This document shows positions 42,804-51,512 of a stretch of DNA of 58,138 nt, in pieces. A program made the translations under genes and the position numbers. The DNA is from Lachnospiraceae bacterium. Its GTDB lineage: Bacteria > Bacillota > Clostridia > Lachnospirales > Lachnospiraceae. The stretch covers positions 1-58,138 of the forward strand of contig JAILBQ010000093.1 of assembly GCA_024680815.1 (NCBI GenBank), written 5' to 3'. The notes under the pieces were generated by a model. It ran no database searches and was not told the origin of the DNA. It saw nothing but the letters and a program-made list of their open reading frames with translations. The stretch's first letter is position 1. Every line of letters begins with the position of its first letter.

Positions 42804-44402
42804 ATTATCAGTCGGGAATGAGCTCTCAATTTCCGCAACAGCCTCTCTAACCTCATACAGCTTTGAAACGGAAACGGACAGTTCGTCCACCCCAAACCGG
42901 ATAAGCTTTTCAACCGCGTCCGGGCGGGATGCCAGCTCTCCGCATACCGCCACCGGAATATCATGAGCGTGCGCGGCCTCCACCGTCATCCCGATCATCC
43001 GGAAAAGACCCTCATGGAGCGGATCAAAATAATCGTCAAGCCCCTTCGCCTCTCTGTCAATAGCAAGGGCATATTGGGCAAGATCATTTGTTCCTATGCT
43101 GAAAAATCTGACCTTTGAGGCCAGTTCGGCCGCAATCATCACGGCAGCCGGCGTCTCTATCATAACACCGGTCTCCGGCATGCAGTACGATTCTCCCTTT
43201 TCTTTAAGCTCCTCCGCGGATTGCTTAAGCTCCGAGATCGCCTCATCCACCTCCCAGAGAGCCGTAACCATCGGAAGCATGAGCTTTAAGTTCCCGTAAA
43301 CCGCGGCCCGCAGAATCGCCCTCAGCTGGGTTCTGAAAAGCTCACGGTTGTTAAGGGAAACCCTGATTCCCCGCTGTCCCAGCGCCGGATTTATTTCGTC
43401 CGGAATCGTGAGCCACTCCGGGCTTTTATCCGAGCCGATATCCATCGTCCGTATTATGACCTCTTTACCCTTCACGGCTTCGACGATATGTTTATATGCC
43501 TCAAACTGCTCTTCCTCGGCAGGCGGATTCTTCCTGTTTAAAAACAGAAACTCCGATCTGACAAGACCTATGCCGTCGCAGCGGGCTCTTTCTGCGGCTT
43601 CAGCCTCCTCCGTCCCGGTAATATTGGCATAAATCCCTGTTTTTGTTTTCTCTGTTTCGGCCTGTTTCCGCCTTTCTGCCCGGGCCTTTTCGTTTTCTTC
43701 CTGTTTTCTTTCCGCCTCTTTTTTTACGGTTTCCTCAGGATTTATCAAAACAGAGGCTTTTCCCCCGTCAACAACGAGATAATCTCCGGTGTGAATTACC
43801 TCCGTGATGCTGTCCAGCCCGAAGAGATAAGGCACACCGAGGTTCCCGGCAAGGACCGAAAGATGTGACGTGGGAGAGCCGGTATTCGTTATTATCCCTT
43901 TGATTAATCCGTGGTCAAATGCGGCCAGGTCGCTTATGCTGAGCTCCTCTCCCGCAAGGATGCACGGTTTTTCGGGGCTCGCAGTCTCATTGCCGGTAAT
44001 AATCGCAGCGAGAGAGGAAATAAGCCCCTTTATGTCCTCACTGCGCTCTTTAATATAATCATTTTCCGCGGCGGCAAGCCTTCCACAGAGAATTGCCTCC
44101 GCCCTCTCCAATGCTCCGGGCGCATCAGCTCCTTCGTTTTTTATAAGGGAGCTGACAGTGCCCGTAAAGCTTTCATCGTTTAAGATCATGAGCTCGGCAT
44201 CAATAAGCTCCGCCTCCGTATTATCCGAGCTATCCCGCCGTTCTTCAAGTCTTTTTCCGAGGGTTAAAACCGCCCGGTTTAAGCGGTTTTCCTCCTCTTC
44301 TTTATCGCCCCTTTCATACCGGATGGTCTTTTCTTTTTTGAACACAAAGGCATATCCCGCGCAAAAACCGGTCTGGGCTGTTTTGCAGTCATATCTTTCC
44401 AC
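42792..44402 (-). CDS. ptsI: PTS phosphoenolpyruvate-protein phosphotransferase, enzyme I
   Basis: 536 residues, slightly short of the usual 570. His180 in SPTSHLSVLAG is the phosphorylated residue (the usual context is GGxTSH, here GSPTSH). The PEP domain is present: IGLVRSEFLF, IRTMDIGSDK, MLPMVTALWEV, FSIGTNDLAQY and VCGELAS with the catalytic Cys. The start is GTG at 44402, eight bases after GGGGGAG, overlapping the TAG of a ptsH remnant. It normally passes phosphate from PEP to HPr, yet no intact HPr gene is here. It is downstream of a nucleoside ABC operon. Confidence 0.92.
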   Translation of the reverse strand: MERYDCKTAQTGFCAGYAFVFKKEKTIRYERGDKEEEENRLNRAVLTLGKRLEERRDSSDNTEAELIDAELMILNDESFTGTVSSLIKNEGADAPGALERAEAILCGRLAAAENDYIKERSEDIKGLISSLAAIITGNETASPEKPCILAGEELSISDLAAFDHGLIKGIITNTGSPTSHLSVLAGNLGVPYLFGLDSITEVIHTGDYLVVDGGKASVLINPEETVKKEAERKQEENEKARAERRKQAETEKTKTGIYANITGTEEAEAAERARCDGIGLVRSEFLFLNRKNPPAEEEQFEAYKHIVEAVKGKEVIIRTMDIGSDKSPEWLTIPDEINPALGQRGIRVSLNNRELFRTQLRAILRAAVYGNLKLMLPMVTALWEVDEAISELKQSAEELKEKGESYCMPETGVMIETPAAVMIAAELASKVRFFSIGTNDLAQYALAIDREAKGLDDYFDPLHEGLFRMIGMTVEAAHAHDIPVAVCGELASRPDAVEKLIRFGVDELSVSVSKLYEVREAVAEIESSFPTDNSLI

Positions 44403-44506
44403 TACAGCTTCTCCCCCATATATTCGTAAAGCTCTGTCAGCGCTTCCAGAGCGTCTTTCCCCTCAGCCGTAACGGTAAAGGTCCCCTTATCTTTTTGATT
44501 TATCGT
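44402..44506 (-). pseudogene. ptsH: Remnant of ptsH (HPr C-terminal third)
   Basis: One frame between the ABC permease stop and the ptsI GTG encodes TINQKDKGTFTVTAEGKDAL and then EALTELYEYMGEKL before TAG. This matches the last strand and helix of HPr (G-x-x-F-T-V-x-A-x-G-x-D-A-x-x-A-L). The first two thirds, including the phosphorylated His15 region, are missing: their place is taken by the 3' end of the permease gene, which overlaps by 20 bases in another frame. There is no plausible start codon with a ribosome site, so it is unlikely to be made, though it supplies the ptsI ribosome site. Confidence 0.72.
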
Positions 44507-45455
44507 AAGCCTCCCCAAGAGCCCGGGGAGCCTGGCTGTTCTTTGCGAGGAAGATTAAAAGCAGAAGGGTCAGTACATAGGGCAGGATCATGACCAGATC
44601 CGAATAGCTGCTGGGCAGCCCCAGCTTCTGAACAAGCTGGTAGCCGGCCGAACGGGCAAAGCCGAAAATCAGGCAGGCGCCTAAGGTCGGCATGATTTTC
44701 CACCCTCCGAAGATCAGCGCCGCGATGGCAAGATAGCCGTAACCCATGTATATATCGGAGGAAAACTTGGCGGATATGGAGTAGGCAAAACAGATTCCCG
44801 CAAGTCCGGAAAGCGCTCCTGACATCATGACAGCCTGGTAGCGTATTTTTGATACATCAATTCCCGCCGCGTCCACAGAGGCCGGATTATCTCCCGCCGC
44901 CCGCAGATGGAGCCCGAAGGAGGTCTGATACAGCAGGTACCAGACGATGATAGCGATAATAACAATGACGAGTTCAAAGGGATACACGTTGGTAAAAAAG
45001 GCGCCGATTACGGGTATCCCGGAAAGTCCCGGGACGGTAATACGCGGCAGGACCCCCAGATCGAACTTGTTGGAGGCCGCCCCGAATACCGTGCGGTTGA
45101 TGGATTTTGTTAAAAAAGCGGTCAGCGCCATGGCCAGGATATTGATCACGACGCCGCTTATTACCATGTCTGCCTTAAAGCGGATACACAAAACCGCGTG
45201 CAGAAGGGAATAGATCATTCCTCCCAAAATGGCGAAAACAACAGCCACGCATTGGGGCAGCCTGGAATCCGCCCCGACCTTCAGCCCCACGATATAGGCA
45301 GCCAGGGCTCCCGTAAAGGCCCCGACTCCCTGCAGCCCCTCCAGCGCCAGATTCGTTACTCCGCTTCGTTCGGAATAGATTCCTCCTATAGCCATGATAA
45401 ATAACGGCAGTGAAAAGGACATTCCGTTTATTATGATCGTATTGAGCATATTCAT
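44487..45455 (-). CDS. BmpA-type (nucleoside) ABC transporter permease, second subunit
   Basis: 322 residues, eight to nine membrane segments of the BPD_transp_2 family. SGVTNLALEGLQGVGAF near the start and LRAAGDNPASVDAAGIDV are motifs shared with NupQ/YufQ. The end ALGEAYDKSKR is the usual one for the family, so the gene itself is intact even though a ptsH fragment follows. It forms the channel with the preceding permease (4-base gap). Confidence 0.9.
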   Translation of the reverse strand: MNMLNTIIINGMSFSLPLFIMAIGGIYSERSGVTNLALEGLQGVGAFTGALAAYIVGLKVGADSRLPQCVAVVFAILGGMIYSLLHAVLCIRFKADMVISGVVINILAMALTAFLTKSINRTVFGAASNKFDLGVLPRITVPGLSGIPVIGAFFTNVYPFELVIVIIAIIVWYLLYQTSFGLHLRAAGDNPASVDAAGIDVSKIRYQAVMMSGALSGLAGICFAYSISAKFSSDIYMGYGYLAIAALIFGGWKIMPTLGACLIFGFARSAGYQLVQKLGLPSSYSDLVMILPYVLTLLLLIFLAKNSQAPRALGEAYDKSKR

Positions 45456-45459
45456 GGCT

Positions 45460-46527
45460 CTATGACTCCTTTTTCTTTATAACAGACAGAATGAAGGCAC
45501 TGCAGGCGGTGGTTAAAAGAATCAGCCCCATAATAACCGATGCGATTTCCGCCTCCAGTCCCGCCTGTGAACTCATATAGGTGGATCCCTTTTCTATTAT
45601 CTCCAGAAAGAATGTGGCGAAGAATATCCCCACCGGAGAGCTTCCTCCCACCAGACAGACCGCTATGGCGTCAAAGCCTGTGGAAGGCAGGACCTTGGGC
45701 TGGATCGAAGCGAAGTAGCCCAGGTAATAGGTTGCCCCCGCAAGCCCCGCGAGTATTCCGGAGAGTGTCATGGACAATACTACGGATCTGCTGACCCGGA
45801 TTCCGGCGTAACGCGCCGCTTCACGGTTTGCCCCGACTGCCCTGAGCTCGTAGCCAAGCACCGTCCGGTCCAGGAGAAAGCGGACAAGAATTATCATTAT
45901 AATCGCAAGGATAAAGCCTATGGCCAGGTCATAACGGTATCCGCCGATTTTCACCTGATGCAGGGTAAGCCTGCTGGCGCTGCTTATTTCCTCCGACTGT
46001 CTGGAAACCGGATTCACATACCGTGTATTGATGAAAAAGCTGATTATATACTCGGCAATATAATTCAGCATGATCGATGAAACGACCTCGTTTATATTAA
46101 AGCGGTACTTAAGAAAGCCGATAAGAGCCCCAATAAGGCCTCCCGCGGCTGCCGAGACAAGAATTACCAGCGGCTTGGCTAAAATGGCAGGGAGAGGACT
46201 GTAGCCCACAAGCACCGTGGCAAGAAACGCTCCCACAAGCATCTGCCCCGAAACCCCGATATTAAATAACCCCGTCCTGTACGCTATGGCAACAGCCAAA
46301 GCCGCAAAAAGCATAGGTGTCAGGAAATCGATATAGCTGAAAAAATCCGTAAACATGCTCTTTCCGCCGGCATACTTCCCCTTCGGCGCAAGGCCCGAGC
46401 CCTGGAGCAGGTTATAATATGCGGTAAGGGGGTTCTTTTTCAGAATCAGAATCAGTACCGCGCCGGCCAAAAGCCCCAGGATTATCGCAATCGCGGCGAC
46501 GAGCACCGTATCGTTTCTTTTCTTCAT
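45460..46527 (-). CDS. BmpA-type (nucleoside) ABC transporter permease, first subunit
   Basis: 355 residues, about nine membrane segments (NupP/YufP-like). AYRTGLFNIGVSGQMLVGA and LRAVGANREAARYAGIRV are family motifs, also seen in its partner. It starts 4 bases after the ATPase gene ends. Confidence 0.9.
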   Translation of the reverse strand: MKKRNDTVLVAAIAIILGLLAGAVLILILKKNPLTAYYNLLQGSGLAPKGKYAGGKSMFTDFFSYIDFLTPMLFAALAVAIAYRTGLFNIGVSGQMLVGAFLATVLVGYSPLPAILAKPLVILVSAAAGGLIGALIGFLKYRFNINEVVSSIMLNYIAEYIISFFINTRYVNPVSRQSEEISSASRLTLHQVKIGGYRYDLAIGFILAIIMIILVRFLLDRTVLGYELRAVGANREAARYAGIRVSRSVVLSMTLSGILAGLAGATYYLGYFASIQPKVLPSTGFDAIAVCLVGGSSPVGIFFATFFLEIIEKGSTYMSSQAGLEAEIASVIMGLILLTTACSAFILSVIKKKES

Positions 46528-46531
46528 CGCA

Positions 46532-48067
46532 TCAAGCCTCTTTTATTCCCATCATGAATTCTCCCACCTCCTGCGTCGTAAATTCCTCTGCCGGAGCGAT
46601 CTTTCCGATTTCACCGCTGTAGATCACGGCTATGGTATCCGCCAGATCCATGATCTCATCCAGCTCCAGAGAAATAAGCAGCACAGCCTTTCCCTTATCC
46701 CTTTCATCAACGATCTGACGGTGGATGTTTTCAATGGCGCCTATATCCAGTCCGCGGGTGGGCTGCACAAAGATCGTAAGGGACGCGTCCTGCTCGATCT
46801 CCCTTCCTACGATGGCCTTCTGCTGGTTTCCGCCGCTCATGGCGCGCACAATAGTATCCGTGGAATTCGCGCAGCGGATGTCATAGCGTTCGATAAGCTC
46901 CTTTCCGTAGAGCTCAAACTGCTTCCGGTTTCTCACATGGCTTTGGGCGAAGGGCTTTTGATAGTATTTTTTCAGGGCCAGATTGTCCTTTAAATCAAAA
47001 TCCAGAATAAGCCCCATTTCCTGCCTGTCCTCCGGAATATAGGCGACTCCCTCCTCGATACGTTCCCTGACGTTTAAAGGGAGCAGACTTTTTCCGTTAA
47101 GCAGAATATCCCCTTCCCCGACCTTCATAAGACCGGCTATGGCATGGGCGATCTCCACCTGCCCGTTGCCCGAAACCCCGGCGATCGCAAATATCTCTCC
47201 GGCATGAATCGTAAAGGATACTTTTTTCACCACCGGGAATCTGTCCTCGTTTAAAACCGTGAGCTCCTTCACGTTAAGAATCTCTTTACCGAATTCGGCC
47301 TTTTTCTTTTCCGTATTGAAGGACACCTCCCGGCCCACCATGAGATTGGCCATTTCCTTCGTTCCGGTACTCTTCACATCCTTTACAGCGATCAGCTTTC
47401 CCCGCCGGAGAATTGCACAGCGGTCCGCAATCTGCTTGATCTCCTCCAGCTTGTGGGTTATAAGGATGATGGTCTTTCCGCCGTCTCTTAAGGACCGGAT
47501 AATATTAAGAAGAGCCTCAATCTCCTGAGGGGTCAGAACGGCGGTGGGCTCATCAAAGATAAGTATCTCCGCCTCCCTGTAGAGCATCTTTAAGATTTCC
47601 ACACGCTGTCTGACCGAAACATTCACCTGGGATATCACTGCCTTCGGATCCACCTCCAGAGAATATTTCTTTGACAGAGCCGAAATCTCTTCCTCCGCCC
47701 TTTTTTTATCCACACAGGGCAGGAAGCCGGCTATCTTTTTCTTCGGTTCCCTGCCCATAATGATATTTTCGGTCACGGTATAATTTGATACAAGCTTGAA
47801 GTGCTGATGTACCATTCCGATGTTTAATTCGGTGGCGTAATTCGGGCTTGTTATATTTTCCTTTTTTCCCCGGATAAATATTTCTCCCTCATCCGGCTCG
47901 TACATACCGAAGAGCATACTCATCAGCGTGGATTTTCCGGCGCCGTTCTCTCCCAGCAGGGCATAGATTTCTCCCCTTTTCACCCCGATGCTTACGTCGT
48001 CGTTCGCCACGATCCCCGGAAATCTCTTGGTGATATGCTTCATCTCAATAATATAGTCTTCCGCCAT
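46532..48067 (-). CDS. BmpA-type (nucleoside) ABC transporter, double ATPase
   Basis: 511 residues from the ATG at 48067 (GGAGGG five bases upstream; a start four codons earlier has none). Two ATPase halves: the first with Walker A GENGAGKSTL, signature VSVRQRVEIL and Walker B LIFDEPTAVL; the second with degenerate GVSGNGQVEIA, signature MSGGNQQKAIVGRE and a Walker B of the form VQPTRGLDIGA. The degenerate second half is normal for the RbsA/NupO type. It energises uptake of a nucleoside or similar ligand. Confidence 0.92.
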   Translation of the reverse strand: MAEDYIIEMKHITKRFPGIVANDDVSIGVKRGEIYALLGENGAGKSTLMSMLFGMYEPDEGEIFIRGKKENITSPNYATELNIGMVHQHFKLVSNYTVTENIIMGREPKKKIAGFLPCVDKKRAEEEISALSKKYSLEVDPKAVISQVNVSVRQRVEILKMLYREAEILIFDEPTAVLTPQEIEALLNIIRSLRDGGKTIILITHKLEEIKQIADRCAILRRGKLIAVKDVKSTGTKEMANLMVGREVSFNTEKKKAEFGKEILNVKELTVLNEDRFPVVKKVSFTIHAGEIFAIAGVSGNGQVEIAHAIAGLMKVGEGDILLNGKSLLPLNVRERIEEGVAYIPEDRQEMGLILDFDLKDNLALKKYYQKPFAQSHVRNRKQFELYGKELIERYDIRCANSTDTIVRAMSGGNQQKAIVGREIEQDASLTIFVQPTRGLDIGAIENIHRQIVDERDKGKAVLLISLELDEIMDLADTIAVIYSGEIGKIAPAEEFTTQEVGEFMMGIKEA

Positions 48068-48092
48068 GCATCCCTCCATGACTAACTAAGAA

Positions 48093-48120
48093 CCGCCGGC
48101 AGAGTCAGTTCTGCCGGCGG
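48093..48120 (-). terminator. Hairpin between bmpA and the ABC ATPase gene
   Basis: CCGCCGGCAG pairs with CTGCCGGCGG around an 8-base loop. On the minus strand the tail is TTCTTAG, so it probably ends part of the transcripts and keeps the lipoprotein message more abundant. On the plus strand it has five T, but no gene would need it there. Confidence 0.7.
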
Positions 48121-48129
48121 TTTTTCTGA

Positions 48130-49299
48130 TCAAAGTCCCGTAAAGCTGTCCGGAGCCTCTCCGTTGAAGTTTGCGGCGGGAATGATTTCTCCGCTCTTCA
48201 CCTTTGCAAAAGCCTCGTCCATGTTTTTGATGGTTTCGGGGGAAAGCTGCTGTCTGCCCTCTTTGCTGACATAGCCTGTGGAATCGGTATCCGCTCCAAG
48301 CAGAGCATTCTCTCCCTTAAAGGTTCCGTTCTTTATCTCGTTAAGCTGCTTGGTGACGTTCTTATCCATCACCTTCAGGCAGGAGGTCAGTACCACGTTG
48401 CTGCTGCCGTTTGCGCCGTCATCATACTGATCCACGTCGCAGCCGATGTAATAGACGCCCTTTGCCTCCTTGACCGCGGTCAGAACACCGTTTCCGGTAG
48501 CGCCTGCCGCAGTAAAGATGATATCCACGCCCTGGCCTATAAGCGTCTCGCCGATCACCTTGCCGGTGGCCTCGTCATTAAAGTCACCCGCATAGTTTCC
48601 GCCCACATTCGCTCCGGTCACATCCGTCCCCGCATAGGAGGGAAGCTCCACGACCTCTGCCTTCGCGCCGTAATACTTGTTTGCATAGTTTACGCCGGAT
48701 TCAAAGCCCCACTGATAGTTGACGTTGGTGGGGAATGCGATGCCGTTAACCACCGCCACCTTTCCGGTCTTTGTTTCCATAGCCGCAGCAAGTCCGGCAA
48801 GGAATCCGCCCTCCTGCTCCTTGAAGGTCATGGAATAGATATTGTCAAACTCCGCTTCCTCACCGGCTTCGTTTGTGGGAGCGGTGTCCACCAGAAGGAA
48901 CTTCACATCCGGATTCTCCTCCGCGATGGAACCGATGCCGGCAAACTGGAAGCCGCAGCAGACGATGGCGTCATAATCAGCCACAATGTCCGAGACAGCC
49001 TGGAGTGCGGCTGCCACATCTCCGGATTCCTCGCGAACCGGAGTAACGGTCGAATCCGGGTTTTCATCAATAAAAGCCAGGATTCCGTCGTAATTGTTTT
49101 CGTTAAAGGATCCGTCGTCCACCCCCGAAGGAGAACTGACGATGGCGATCTTCAAAGCGCCTCCCGCTTCGCCCTCAGAAGCCGGGGCCTCTGTCCCGGA
49201 AGCCTCCGGGGTTTCGGGTGTACCTGCCGCCGCACAGCCCGCAAGGAGTGACACAACCATAGCTGCTGAAAGCACTGCACTGAGTAATTTCTTTTTCAT
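48130..49299 (-). CDS. BmpA/Med-family substrate-binding lipoprotein
   Basis: 389 residues. Lipobox LAGC (Cys22), Ala/Glu/Pro tether, then the PnrA/BmpA fold (GGALKIAIVSSPSGVDDGSF, NGIAFPTNVNYQWGFESGV, GCDVDQYDDG). Relatives bind purine nucleosides. It is the first gene of the leftward operon with the double ATPase and two permeases. AGGAGGAAAAG precedes the ATG. Confidence 0.92.
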   Translation of the reverse strand: MKKKLLSAVLSAAMVVSLLAGCAAAGTPETPEASGTEAPASEGEAGGALKIAIVSSPSGVDDGSFNENNYDGILAFIDENPDSTVTPVREESGDVAAALQAVSDIVADYDAIVCCGFQFAGIGSIAEENPDVKFLLVDTAPTNEAGEEAEFDNIYSMTFKEQEGGFLAGLAAAMETKTGKVAVVNGIAFPTNVNYQWGFESGVNYANKYYGAKAEVVELPSYAGTDVTGANVGGNYAGDFNDEATGKVIGETLIGQGVDIIFTAAGATGNGVLTAVKEAKGVYYIGCDVDQYDDGANGSSNVVLTSCLKVMDKNVTKQLNEIKNGTFKGENALLGADTDSTGYVSKEGRQQLSPETIKNMDEAFAKVKSGEIIPAANFNGEAPDSFTGL

Positions 49300-49343
49300 C
49301 TTTTCCTCCTGTTAATTGGTTGACATAATATTTTCCGATTCAA

Positions 49344-49383
49344 AGTCAACATGTAACATTAATCAGTATACCAAACGTTTCCG
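49344..49383 (-). promoter_or_regulatory. Regulatory region of the bmpA operon
   Basis: CGGAAACGTTTGG (49371-49383) is a palindrome resembling LacI-family/CcpA operators. It adjoins a -10-like TATACT (49365-49370), and TTGACT lies at 49344-49349. I cannot decide which box set is the promoter. Confidence 0.35.
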
Positions 49384-49409
49384 TTTTTTTAAACAGTTCC
49401 TTAAGCCGG

Positions 49410-51425
49410 TTATAAGGTATATTGGGCCAGATGCGAATTGATATCGTCGGAATAATTATTCAGCTGCTCCGAAATACTGGCTATACTGTCGGTTTCCTTA
49501 AGCAGCTTATCGCTTTCCTCCACAATCTGGTCGCTCAGGCTTAAGATCTGGTTTATGGAAGCCGCCTGCTCTTCGGTGGTGGCTGCATTGTTTGCCGCCA
49601 CGTCATTTATCATCTCAATTCCGTCCGCAATTTCAACAATACCATCGGTAGCCTTTGACAGGTCATCCGAAATCAGGCTGAAGGACTTATTAACACTGTC
49701 CACGCCTGACAGACAGGCTTCCATATCGGTAATACATATATCCGCCTTATGATTGATGGCTTCTATGTTATCCGTTACCCCGGCAATAAGCTTGCAGATA
49801 TTCTCCGTAGCTTCGGAAGACTGCTGTGCGAGCGCACCCACCTCGGAGGCCACTACTGCAAAGCCCTTGCCCATCTCTCCTGCCCTCGCGGCCTCAATCG
49901 AAGCATTGAGCGACAAAAGATTGGTCTGATTGGAAATGGCGCTTATGGTATCGGTAATTCCCGTTATCTCATTCACGGATCTGGCTGTCGCATGAATAAT
50001 ATCCGTAAGCTCGCGTATCGTGGCGTTAAGCGTATTCACGTTCGTCGTCATGCTCGCCATCTCATTCTTTCCGGATGAAGATGATTCCATTGTTTCCATG
50101 CACAGGCTCTTCACATTCTCTGCCTTCTGCTGCAGATCGGCTGAAGTTGAGGCCAGATTGGTTGCTGCGTTTGCAATCTCACCAATCGAAGAATTCATGG
50201 AATTCAATGTGAAATTAAGCTTTTCGATCGAGCCTCCCTGAGCCTGGTTGGAGGAAGCGAGATTCCTGGAAATATCCGTACATCTTCTCGCACTGTTGTT
50301 CATATTGCCTGAAATATCGGCTATTCCCAAAAGCATATCCCTCATCTTCACAATATACTGATTCAGGCTTTCACTTAAGGTCGTGATCTCGTTATTTCCC
50401 TCGGGCATAAGATTTACCGTGAAGTTTCCGTCGCTGATATCCCCGATCCGCTCCGTTACCTTTGTTACTGGATTGGTATATTTGGAAATGATGATATAGA
50501 GCAATACCGCAAGCAGCAGGAGAAGCACAGCCGAGATCGCGAAAGTGATGAACATGTTTCTTTCAATACTGTCGCTGACAAAGGTAAAGGGCACCGCACT
50601 CACCACCACCCAGGAGGTTCCTTCAATATCTGTCGCGGCATACATCATTTTACCCTGGGATGTCTTTGCCGTCTGAACCTTATTCGTATCCATGGAATCC
50701 TGCGTATTAAGGGAAGAAAACACTTTGTTCAGTCCCTGGATGACCGGATCGGAGGAATCCGAAACCGTCTGTCCGGCAAGCTCCGGATTGTTGGCAACAA
50801 GAATGTCCTTCGATTCCTTGTTTATGATATAGAAAGAAGTCTTATCCGAGCTTGATTTAAACTGGTTAAGCTCCCCGGTGACCTTATCGAAATTTATATC
50901 GCTGCTTAAGACGACCTGATCCTTTACCATTACCGCGCACGCAAGGCAGGTCTTTCCGGTTGAGGCATCGACATAGGGCTCGGAGGTGTAGATCTCACCG
51001 TTCTTTGCAAGCGCCCCCTGATACCAGGGTCTGTCAGTGAACTCAAAGGTATCGTCCGGAACCCATCCCGAACCGTCCAGGAAGACCGAAGTATCCCCGT
51101 AAGCCATATAGATATCCTGGGAGTCAGGATCGAGCTCCGTGAGCTTAAGCAGCATGGCAAGAGCATCCTCATAGGACAGGTCCGGGATACTCCTTAATAC
51201 GTCCGCCGACTGCTTAACCCTCTCCTCTATACCGGCCCACCAGTTATTTACCTCCTTCGCGTAGGAAACGGATTCTCTGGCCAGAATCGTTTCCGACAGA
51301 CCGGTTATCTTATCCACCTGGAGCTTAACGCTCACATTGGTGATTATCACGATCATCAAAGCCGCATATATAATCACCTGGCTCAGCAACAGTTTTTTCA
51401 GTGAACTCCTTTTCTTTCCGCTCAT
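49410..51425 (-). CDS. Methyl-accepting chemotaxis protein with dCache sensor
   Basis: 671 residues. Membrane segments near 12-32 and 290-312 enclose an extracellular dCache domain ([42 protein letters not shown]), whose motifs resemble amino acid and amine sensors. HAMP (310-365) and the signalling domain follow with [19 protein letters not shown] at the hairpin tip. No CheW-binding pentapeptide is seen at the end. It faces the same way as bmpA, upstream of it, with a 110-base gap. Chemotaxis genes are otherwise absent from the window. Confidence 0.93.
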   Translation of the reverse strand: MSGKKRSSLKKLLLSQVIIYAALMIVIITNVSVKLQVDKITGLSETILARESVSYAKEVNNWWAGIEERVKQSADVLRSIPDLSYEDALAMLLKLTELDPDSQDIYMAYGDTSVFLDGSGWVPDDTFEFTDRPWYQGALAKNGEIYTSEPYVDASTGKTCLACAVMVKDQVVLSSDINFDKVTGELNQFKSSSDKTSFYIINKESKDILVANNPELAGQTVSDSSDPVIQGLNKVFSSLNTQDSMDTNKVQTAKTSQGKMMYAATDIEGTSWVVVSAVPFTFVSDSIERNMFITFAISAVLLLLLAVLLYIIISKYTNPVTKVTERIGDISDGNFTVNLMPEGNNEITTLSESLNQYIVKMRDMLLGIADISGNMNNSARRCTDISRNLASSNQAQGGSIEKLNFTLNSMNSSIGEIANAATNLASTSADLQQKAENVKSLCMETMESSSSGKNEMASMTTNVNTLNATIRELTDIIHATARSVNEITGITDTISAISNQTNLLSLNASIEAARAGEMGKGFAVVASEVGALAQQSSEATENICKLIAGVTDNIEAINHKADICITDMEACLSGVDSVNKSFSLISDDLSKATDGIVEIADGIEMINDVAANNAATTEEQAASINQILSLSDQIVEESDKLLKETDSIASISEQLNNYSDDINSHLAQYTL

Positions 51426-51477
51426 TTCAATTCTTCCTCCTGTGTTGTATATACCCCCTTCATTTTTTTAAATAAAA

Positions 51478-51506
51478 CGCCGGCCGCAGGAAATGATACG
51501 GCCGCC
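51478..51506 (-). terminator. Terminator after the GH13 glucosidase gene
   Basis: Minus strand GGCGGCCG pairs with CGGCCGGCG around about 12 bases, followed by TTTTATTTAAA. Confidence 0.75.
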
Positions 51507-51512
51507 TTAAAC

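Noticed and set aside
44487-44506. The permease-ptsH overlap as a programmed frameshift making a permease-HPr fusion
   Set aside because: The permease ends with the usual family C-terminus and there is no slippery site and pseudoknot arrangement visible; a remnant is simpler.
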